From CAZAMB01 sp964501365 (lineage in GTDB: Bacteria > Planctomycetota > Phycisphaerae > UBA1845), in the NCBI GenBank assembly GCA_964501365.1, contig CAZCST010000016.1, positions 174,678-238,677 of the forward strand: DNA of 64,000 nucleotides, in the 5' to 3' direction. The notes below the pieces were generated by a model. That model had not been told where the DNA came from and did not search any database. It saw nothing but the letters and a program-made list of their open reading frames with translations. The number at the start of each line of letters is the position of its first letter. The stretch's first letter is position 1. Positions 58,667 to 64,000 of this stretch are shown here, piece by piece. Position numbers and translations under genes: made by a program.

Positions 58667-58688
58667 TTGCCCTTGCAAAGTGTATACT
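58659..58688 (+). promoter_or_regulatory. Promoter of the VapBC pair
   Basis: TTGCGC (58659-58664), an 18-base spacer and TATACT (58683-58688) lie 40 bases before the antitoxin start. Confidence 0.55.
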
Positions 58689-58727
58689 GTTGACATCGGT
58701 AGTTTGAATGTGAGAGGAGGCTCTGAG

Positions 58728-58934
58728 TTGAACATTCGCAAACGAATCCTGACTGATGAGGCCAATAAGCCCGTCGCTGTCCAAATCGACTATCAAGATT
58801 GGTGCAAGATCGAGGAGGCCCTAGCGGAACCACAACCTAAGCCACCCACCAATCTGGCACGGCATATCGGCAAACTGGCGTGGCCCGTGGATGGTTTGGA
58901 ATATCAGCGAAAAATCCGGAGCGACTGGAATTGA
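58728..58934 (+). CDS. Antitoxin of a VapBC pair
   Basis: This 68-residue protein starts at a TTG (MNIRKRILTDEANKPVAVQI) with GAGGAGG seven to eight bases before it. The sequence PVAVQIDYQDWCKIEEALAE resembles Phd/YefM/RelB-like antitoxin N-terminal domains, and the tail (LARHIGKLAWPVDGLEYQRKIRSDWN) is the toxin-binding part. It overlaps the toxin start by four bases. The rare start codon fits the low-level control usual in TA operons. Confidence 0.8.
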   Translation: MNIRKRILTDEANKPVAVQIDYQDWCKIEEALAEPQPKPPTNLARHIGKLAWPVDGLEYQRKIRSDWN

Positions 58935-59293
58935 ACTATGTTCTCGACACAAACATCGTAATCTACGCACAAAAAGGTGTGTTGGCCGAACCCTTGCCGA
59001 GCGGTCAATACTATATTTCTCTTATCACCGAGATCGAGCTTTTTTCGTATCCCAATCTTTCCTCAGAACAACAAGTTGCATTGAATGACCTAATGCGCGA
59101 CCTTATCATCGTGGGAATTGGAACCGAGCTTAAGCAGCGAGCCATTGACTTGCGACGAACGCACCGTCTTCGAGTTCCCGATGCGATCATTGCGGCAACG
59201 GCGCTGCAAATTGACGCAGAATTGCTTACGAATGACATCGCATTGGCGGAGGTAGCGAAACTGCGCTGTCGTAAGTTGCTGCTGAGGCAGTAA
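58931..59293 (+). CDS. vapC: PIN-domain toxin VapC
   Basis: This 120-residue PIN RNase has the acidic set Asp in YVLDTNIVIYA, Glu in ISLITEIELFSYP, Asp in RVPDAIIAATAL and Asp in LLTNDIALAEV. It starts at a TTG (58931) that overlaps the antitoxin TGA as TTGA. An upstream ATG (58880) would add residues that are not PIN-like. VapC toxins cut tRNA or rRNA; the target here is not known. Confidence 0.92.
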   Translation: MNYVLDTNIVIYAQKGVLAEPLPSGQYYISLITEIELFSYPNLSSEQQVALNDLMRDLIIVGIGTELKQRAIDLRRTHRLRVPDAIIAATALQIDAELLTNDIALAEVAKLRCRKLLLRQ

Positions 59294-59348
59294 GTTCCCT
59301 GCGATTGGAAATAACCGACAGTCGATCACACACAATAGGAAATACCTC

Positions 59349-60296
59349 ATGGATGAGATGCACGGTGTAATAGCAGGCGATTGCATCAAAGGCATGGAGC
59401 AGTTGCCTGCGGAGTCGGTCGATTTGGCGTTTGCCGATCCGCCCTTCAACATTGGCTATGAATACGATGTGTACGACGACCGCCGCGGGGCGGACGAATA
59501 CCTCGACTGGTCGCGGAAGTGGATCAGCGGAGTCATCCGTGTTCTCAAGCCCAATGGCACATTCTGGCTGGCGATCGGCGACGAGTACGCCGCCGAGCTA
59601 AAGGTGCTTTGCACGCGCGACCTCGGTCTGCACACACGCAACTGGGTCATCTGGTTCTATACGTTCGGTGTCCACTGCAAACAGAAGTTCACCCGCAGCC
59701 ACGCGCACCTGTTTTACTTCGTGAAGGACCCCAGGAAGTTCACGTTCAATTCGCTTGACGTTCGCGTTCCATCCGCCCGCGAACTGGTCTACGGCGACAA
59801 GCGGGCGAGCGCCGATGGCCGCGTGCCCGACGATACCTGGATGATGTCGCCGATCCTGCCGCCCGAAGTGCCAACGCGCGACGGATTTGTCCTCCGGCCA
59901 CAAGACATTCCCGATCGCTTCCCGGCGGAAAGCGACACCTGGTTCTTCTCGCGGGTGGCCGGCACGTTTAATGAGCGTCAGGGCTTTCACGGCTGCCAGA
60001 TGCCCGAGCAACTCCTGGGCCGAATCATCCGTGGATGCAGCAACAAGGGCGACGTCGTGCTCGACCCCTTCGCCGGTAGCGGCACGACCCTCGCCGTCGC
60101 GAAAAAACTGGACCGCCAATATCTTGGCTTCGAACTCTCCAAAGACTACGCGAAGAAGGTCAACGCCCGCCTCGCCCGGATTGAGCCCGGCGACCTCCTC
60201 ACCGGCCCGGCCGATGCCCTCACCAGCGCACCGACCACGGCCAAAGGCCGCAAGTTGCGAAGAACCCAGCCGCCCCCCGAGCGAAAAGCCGGCTGA
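59349..60296 (+). CDS. Orphan beta-class DNA methyltransferase
   Basis: This 315-residue adenine-N6 or cytosine-N4 methyltransferase has the catalytic FADPPFNIGY (D30-P-P-F33) before the AdoMet motif GDVVLDPFAGSGTTLAVAKKL, so the order is beta. A central region with WVIWFYTFGVHCKQKFTRSHAHLFYF and TWFFSRVAGTFNERQGFHGCQMPEQLLGRIIRGCS is typical. No restriction endonuclease is beside it. The C-terminus is basic and disordered. It follows VapBC by 55 bases. Confidence 0.93.
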   Translation: MDEMHGVIAGDCIKGMEQLPAESVDLAFADPPFNIGYEYDVYDDRRGADEYLDWSRKWISGVIRVLKPNGTFWLAIGDEYAAELKVLCTRDLGLHTRNWVIWFYTFGVHCKQKFTRSHAHLFYFVKDPRKFTFNSLDVRVPSARELVYGDKRASADGRVPDDTWMMSPILPPEVPTRDGFVLRPQDIPDRFPAESDTWFFSRVAGTFNERQGFHGCQMPEQLLGRIIRGCSNKGDVVLDPFAGSGTTLAVAKKLDRQYLGFELSKDYAKKVNARLARIEPGDLLTGPADALTSAPTTAKGRKLRRTQPPPERKAG

Positions 60297-60356
60297 TTGG
60301 CCTTCTTACAGAAACTGACTTGGCAGTCTTGGCCCTTTATGCGGTAGTCTATACGC

Positions 60357-61646
60357 ATGAAGTTTCTTTCCTTTGAAACTTTCAAGCTCGGCGTCGACAA
60401 CCTGCGGCTGCATAAGCTGCGGTCGCTGCTCACTTCGCTGGGCATCATTTTCGGCGTGGCGGCGGTGATCTGCATGCTCTCGATTTCCGAAGGCGCGTCG
60501 GCCGACGAAATGCGCATGATCCAGCTCCTCGGCACGCAAAACATCATTATCAACTCCGTCAAGCCGCCGCAGAACAACCAATCCTCCTCCAACAGCAACA
60601 GCTTTCTCCTGCAATACGGAATCACCCGCGCCGACCTCGACATGCTCAAGGCGACCGTCCCGCACGTGCAGCACGTCGTTCCGCTCAAGACGGTTTCGTA
60701 CCGCGTGCGGCATGGCGACAAACAGCAGAACTTTGAAGTCGTTGGAACGACTTCGGAATTTTTCGACGTGGTGAACATCCACGTCGCCGCAGGCCGGGCT
60801 CTCACCCCGCAGGACAGCATCGAACGCACCAACATCTGCGTCATCGGCGAGGGCGTGCGGGCCAAGCTGTTCCCGCTCAAGGACCCGCTCGGCGAAACGA
60901 TCCTGGCCGAGCGATTCCCCAGCGGCGTGCCGTTCACGGTGGTCGGCGTTCTTCAGGAAGTGAAAACCGCCGGCGCACCTGCGCGGGGCGTCGAGGAGCG
61001 CGACCTTAACAGTGAAATTCTCGTGCCCTTTGAGACGGCCATGTCGCAGTTCGGCGAGACGACGCGGCGCATGGGGGCGGGCTCGCGCGAACTCATCAAG
61101 ATGCAATACTCCGGATTTTACGTGCATATCGACGACATCGACTACGTACTGCCCGTCTCGAAAATGGTCGAACGAGTCCTCGAATACAACCACAGCAACC
61201 TCGACTACGAAGTGAAAGTTCCCCTTGCGCGGCTCGAACTGGCCAAGAAGAAGAAACGCAACAACCAGCTCACGCTCGGATTCATCGCGGGCATTTCGCT
61301 ATTGGTGGGCGGCATCGGCATCATGAACATCATGCTGGCGACCGTGACCGAGCGCACCCGCGAAATCGGCATCCGGCGGGCGCTGGGGGCCAAGCGGCGG
61401 CACATCACTCTCCAGTTCCTGGTGGAAACGGTCGTGCTTTCCACGGCCGGCGGACTCATCGGCGTCCTGCTCGGTGTGGGTGGCGCACATGTGGTCAGCC
61501 ATTTCGCCGAGTGGGAGACGATTGTGCGCGGCTGGTCGGTGGCGGTCAGCTTTGGCCTTTCGGTCATGGTCGGAATCTTCTTCGGCATGTACCCGGCCAT
61601 GTCCGCCGCGCGCCTCGATCCCATTGACGCACTTCGATACGAATAA
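60357..61646 (+). CDS. MacB-like ABC transporter permease
   Basis: This 429-residue protein has an N-terminal helix (KLRSLLTSLGIIFGVAAVICMLSISEGA), a MacB-type periplasmic domain (VPHVQHVVPLKTVSYRVRHGD...FFDVVNIHVAAGRALTPQD) and the FtsX domain (GISLLVGGIGIMNIMLATVTERTREIGIRRALGAKRRHI...LSTAGGLIGVLLG). It is of the MacB/LolE permease type and lacks an ATPase domain; no ATPase gene is adjacent. Substrate unknown. Confidence 0.93.
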   Translation: MKFLSFETFKLGVDNLRLHKLRSLLTSLGIIFGVAAVICMLSISEGASADEMRMIQLLGTQNIIINSVKPPQNNQSSSNSNSFLLQYGITRADLDMLKATVPHVQHVVPLKTVSYRVRHGDKQQNFEVVGTTSEFFDVVNIHVAAGRALTPQDSIERTNICVIGEGVRAKLFPLKDPLGETILAERFPSGVPFTVVGVLQEVKTAGAPARGVEERDLNSEILVPFETAMSQFGETTRRMGAGSRELIKMQYSGFYVHIDDIDYVLPVSKMVERVLEYNHSNLDYEVKVPLARLELAKKKKRNNQLTLGFIAGISLLVGGIGIMNIMLATVTERTREIGIRRALGAKRRHITLQFLVETVVLSTAGGLIGVLLGVGGAHVVSHFAEWETIVRGWSVAVSFGLSVMVGIFFGMYPAMSAARLDPIDALRYE

Positions 61647-62150
61647 AAGCAGAAACGGGGAAAGCAGATCCCAAGCGAAGGCAACGAGGCAGCAAGCAAA
61701 GCAGAAAACAGAAAGCAGAAAGAAGAAAGCGGAAGGCAAAGGGCGGAAAAATTCTTGCAAAGTCTTGCTGAAAGATGGCTTCGTTTGGACAAGTACTGTT
61801 TTTGTGATGGTAGGTTATTGTTAGGATACCACCACAGGTAGTGGGTGCTGCCGGTTGCCGGGGTAGGAGGTATGGAAAGCAGAAAGCAGAAACGGGGAAA
61901 GCGGAACGTGGCTATGCCGTCGGTGGTTGGAGTTCTGTCGCACATCATTTCAAAGAACATGCGGGGCGCGCGGAGAATTGTGGGAATCTGCGAGCAGGGC
62001 AAAGGCAGGGATTAGGGAAGTATGGGACGGGCCGCAGATTAGCGCAGATGAACGCGGATTGCAGAGAGGTTGGTGAAAAGTTAAATCACGGCCCCAGGTC
62101 GGATACGGCTTACGACCTGGGCTACCCGCCCAATCCATTTTGCTTCGCGT
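61647..62150. repeat. Repeat-rich intergenic region
   Basis: No gene. 61648-61760 and 61871-61910 hold AG-rich runs with GAAAGCAGAAAGCAGAAA. A 'CAACGAGGCAGCAAG' word (61681-61695) also appears inverted near 1423 and 54435. A 'CCGCAGATTAGCGCAGATGA' element lies at 62031-62063. Confidence 0.6.
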
Positions 62151-62615
62151 TCATGCGGTCGCCGTCCCGCATTCGGGGCAAGCTCCGCTCGTATTGCCTT
62201 CAAGATCGTAATTGCATTTGATGCAATGACCCAACCGTTCCCTACGCTTCCGGATGGAGAGAGTTCGCCATTGCATGATCGTCCACGGAAAGAGAACTCC
62301 CAGCGGTATCCAAAGTGGCAAATCTACCCAATGGTATTCGTCAACGGGAAATGGTCTGCGAGGGAGCCATTCTGTCGATATGAAACCTCCAAGAGACCGA
62401 ATGACAAAGCCCGGTTGCTCTTTGAAGCCACTATCGGATCGGACCCAAGCAAACCGCAACAGTCCGGCGACTAACTTAATATGATGCTTGCCGCTGGGGG
62501 CTTGCCAGACCACTACAAAGTGGTGTGAAGCCACGAAAATGACAGTAAGAAAAAGGCAAAGCATTGACGCGAACTTTGCGTGCAGCCTCAGCATTGGCTT
62601 TCGGTATCGCCTCAT
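62151..62615 (-). CDS. Membrane protein with C-terminal zinc ribbon, copy 1
   Basis: This 154-residue protein has an N-terminal helix (FASMLCLFLTVIFVASHHFVVV), an outside part with FAWVRSDSGFKEQPGF, a second helix (LPLWIPLGVLFPWTIMQW) and the zinc ribbon CIKCNYDLEGNTSGACPECGT. The ATG overlaps the stop of the next gene as ATGA. Part of a tandem family; function unknown. Confidence 0.8.
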   Translation of the reverse strand: MRRYRKPMLRLHAKFASMLCLFLTVIFVASHHFVVVWQAPSGKHHIKLVAGLLRFAWVRSDSGFKEQPGFVIRSLGGFISTEWLPRRPFPVDEYHWVDLPLWIPLGVLFPWTIMQWRTLSIRKRRERLGHCIKCNYDLEGNTSGACPECGTATA

Positions 62616-63040
62616 ACTGGCTTACCGCACTCCGGGCAAACGCCGCTCGTATTGCCAGTAAGGTCGTAAGAACAGTCTTTGCAATAGCCGGGGCCAATTC
62701 TTCGTGAGTGCCGCCAAGCGATTAGTGTGAGCAATCCAGCCATCAACATCGCGGTCCAGACCGGGAACGCAAGCTCCATACTTGTAGAACTTCCATAACG
62801 CCAGGAGGGCCACCACCAGTGGAGCGCCGGAGCAGGGTCGTTTTTTGCAAATATCCAGCCCGCGCCGCTTGTCCCACCCTTGTATGCTCGAAACTGACCC
62901 GCTTCGAGGATTGCGCAACCCCAGCCAATTCCGCTGTAGTACAGCGACCAGTATAGGCTGATGGTCCAAATTGCCATTAGGGAAAGGAGCGCGCTTAGAC
63001 CAATCCATTTCAAGTAACGCCATGAAGTGCGTTTTTTCAT
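62612..63040 (-). CDS. Membrane protein with C-terminal zinc ribbon, copy 2
   Basis: This 142-residue protein has two helices (GLSALLSLMAIWTISLYWSLYY and FPVWTAMLMAGLLTLIAW) and ends CKDCSYDLTGNTSGVCPECGKPV. Its start at 63040 overlaps the stop of copy 3 as ATGA. The outside part differs from its neighbours, while the second helix and ribbon are shared. Confidence 0.8.
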   Translation of the reverse strand: MKKRTSWRYLKWIGLSALLSLMAIWTISLYWSLYYSGIGWGCAILEAGQFRAYKGGTSGAGWIFAKNDPAPALHWWWPSWRYGSSTSMELAFPVWTAMLMAGLLTLIAWRHSRRIGPGYCKDCSYDLTGNTSGVCPECGKPV

Positions 63041-63522
63041 GGAGTTGTCGTTCCGCATTCAGAGCAAATACCGCTTGTGTTGCCGGTCAAGTTGTAGCCG
63101 CATTTGATGCAATAACCGGGACGTGGGAGGCGAGACCAATACCAAAAAGCCATTGTTGGGACGATAACGATCATAAACACAATCCAAAGTGGCAAGAAGA
63201 CTTCAGTTCGATTCATGCCTTTGAGGTTGGTATCGGGCTGAATAGTAAAATGCGGCATCGTGAACTGGCTCCACCAAGAACCAAATGCATCATGACATTC
63301 CCAAACGCCAACAGGAAATCCCTTTGGCATCCGGCCTGTTAAGATATCTATGGAGATCCAACCGCGTCCTGCGGCAGCTCCGATCACCCACCTATCAGTG
63401 CCCGTTGTGCAACCAAGTCGGTACTTGAAAGTAACGAGCCACAGCAATCCAACAAAAGTAGTCAACGCAATTCCTAAAATCATTAACTTGCGATAAGCGA
63501 TCAAGCTCAAAGCCATAATCAA
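63037..63522 (-). CDS. Membrane protein with C-terminal zinc ribbon, copy 3
   Basis: This 161-residue protein has two helices (MILGIALTTFVGLLWLVTF and LPLWIVFMIVIVPTMAFWYW) and ends CIKCGYNLTGNTSGICSECGTTTP. The outside part is GCTTGTDRWVIGAAAGRGWISIDI. The order of the three genes with ATGA overlaps points to one mRNA. Confidence 0.8.
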   Translation of the reverse strand: MIMALSLIAYRKLMILGIALTTFVGLLWLVTFKYRLGCTTGTDRWVIGAAAGRGWISIDILTGRMPKGFPVGVWECHDAFGSWWSQFTMPHFTIQPDTNLKGMNRTEVFLPLWIVFMIVIVPTMAFWYWSRLPRPGYCIKCGYNLTGNTSGICSECGTTTP

Positions 63523-63547
63523 AATCTATTTGGCTTTCGGCATTTCG

Positions 63548-63634
63548 TCACGCTTGCGTTCCGCATTCGGGACAAACGCCCGATTCATTGCCGATGAGAT
63601 TGTAGCCGCATTTGGGGCAAATAGCGGGGGCCAT
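63548..63634 (-). pseudogene. Zinc-ribbon remnant of a fourth copy
   Basis: A 28-codon frame with an ATG reads MAPAICPKCGYNLIGNESG, then VCPECGTQA. It is the ribbon of the family without any membrane part. It probably is what remains of a fourth copy cut by repeat insertion, but it could still be translated as a stand-alone ribbon. Confidence 0.6.
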
Positions 63635-63653
63635 GAATCGCCGCGGTCCATGC

Positions 63654-63692
63654 GCCCTCACCCCCGGCCCCTCTCCCGGCGGGAGAGGGGAG
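63654..63692. repeat. REP-like palindrome
   Basis: CCCTCACCCCCGGCCCCTCT followed by CCCGGCGGGAGAGGGGAG, a second copy of the element at 30236-30270 with stem CCTCTCCC/GGGAGAGG. Confidence 0.8.
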
Positions 63693-63699
63693 ATGGGAT

Positions 63700-63860
63700 G
63701 GGGGATTCGTTCACCCAGGGTAGCCACAAAAGGCGTGGCAACCCTGGGCTATGATCCGTTGCCCTTTCAGGGCAGAAGCAACCTAACATGTCTGGAGCAT
63801 TCGTTCCCCAAGTTCAGCCAACCGATGAGGAATGAAACGCACTGCTCAAGAGCAGTGGTA
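63700..63860. repeat. Repeat block next to the transposase end
   Basis: GGTAGCCACAAAAGGCGTGG, then CAACCCTGGGCTATGATCCG and GCCCTTTCAGGGC, a planctomycete-style interspersed element. The hairpin CACTGCTC-AA-GAGCAGTG (63840-63857) follows and is akin to 30191-30213. Confidence 0.6.
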
Positions 63861-63872
63861 CTAGAACCCATT

Positions 63873-64000
63873 TCAAAACTGCCGTAGTGCTATGAGAACG
63901 CAGGCCACGTGAAAAAACGCTTGATACACTGTGATTTTCCGCTCGTAGCGAACCACCAAGCGGCGGAAGTTGCTGAACCAGGCGATGGCTCGTTCGATCT
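63873..64000 (-). mobile_element. IS5-family transposase, C-terminal end, cut by window
   Basis: The 41 C-terminal residues read IERAIAWFSNFRRLVVRYER, then KITVYQAFFHVACVLIALRQF to TGA 63875-63873. IERxIAWFxNFRRLxVRYER is the signature around the third catalytic residue (Glu) of IS5-group DDE transposases. The rest lies beyond base 64000, so whether the element is intact is not known. Confidence 0.9.

Noticed and set aside
61648..61910. CRISPR array
   Set aside because: The AG-rich words are irregular in length and spacing, without unique spacers; no cas genes in the window.

Overview
The window looks like a chromosomal segment of a Gram-negative planctomycete, probably near Phycisphaerae. 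The pointers are two very large secreted proteins with Cys-rich 'GACC' modules and planctomycete-type C-terminal anchors (one EF-hand/dockerin-like), a tandem set of small membrane proteins ending in the same zinc ribbon, LpxB (hence lipid A), a LepB with an inserted zinc ribbon, and high GC with AT-richer islands. No rRNA, tRNA or CRISPR was seen. The lineage is an inference from gene style, not from a marker gene.

Layout. 1-3.0 kb: a TcmP/DUF5131 pair (TcmP cut by the window edge), then small housekeeping and hypothetical genes. 3.2-6.7 kb: a TPR membrane glycosyltransferase-like protein divergent from a secreted HEAT-like protein. 7.0-9.9 kb: coaE and rho, then a SelW-like gene with an in-frame UGA. 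10-12.5 kb: PHP phosphatase and lpxB. 12.6-14.9 kb: an AT-richer accessory island with a pentapeptide-repeat protein and a small membrane protein. 15-16.9 kb: DUF362 and squalene-cyclase-like genes. 17.2-27.3 kb: a complete Tad/Flp pilus locus (three Flp pilins, CpaA, TadE, CpaB, CpaC, CpaE, CpaF, TadB, TadC), then dapF. 28-35 kb: purH, lepB, an S41 protease and prfB with its programmed frameshift. 35-39 kb: a cyclophilin lipoprotein and a tightly overlapping operon fabI-mntA-hepT-RF-like-MerB-like. 39.2-39.7 kb: RNase P RNA. 39.8-54 kb: SOD, giant secreted proteins, ruvX, an ABC exporter, manC and a UvrD helicase. 54-64 kb: ACP, DUF1702, efp, cysteine desulfurase, VapBC, an orphan DNA methyltransferase, a MacB-like permease, the zinc-ribbon array and an IS5-type transposase fragment.

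The most important observation is that two genes are interrupted by an in-frame UGA exactly where a redox or catalytic cysteine is expected. One is a SelW/Rdx protein (CxxU). The other is a MerB-like organomercurial lyase whose residue 153 aligns with the second catalytic cysteine of MerB (Cys159). In both, a perfect hairpin with a GGTC apical loop starts about 20 nt after the UGA, which fits the bacterial SECIS model. The organism therefore very probably makes selenoproteins, and the MerB-like enzyme would be a selenocysteine lyase acting on mercury or a similar soft metal. The Sec machinery (selA, selB, selC, selD) is not in this window.

A second theme is invasion by small palindromic repeats. 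They lie between genes but also in frame inside dapF and the TPR glycosyltransferase-like gene, at the 3' end of the DUF1702 gene, and in two peripheral helices of RNase P RNA.
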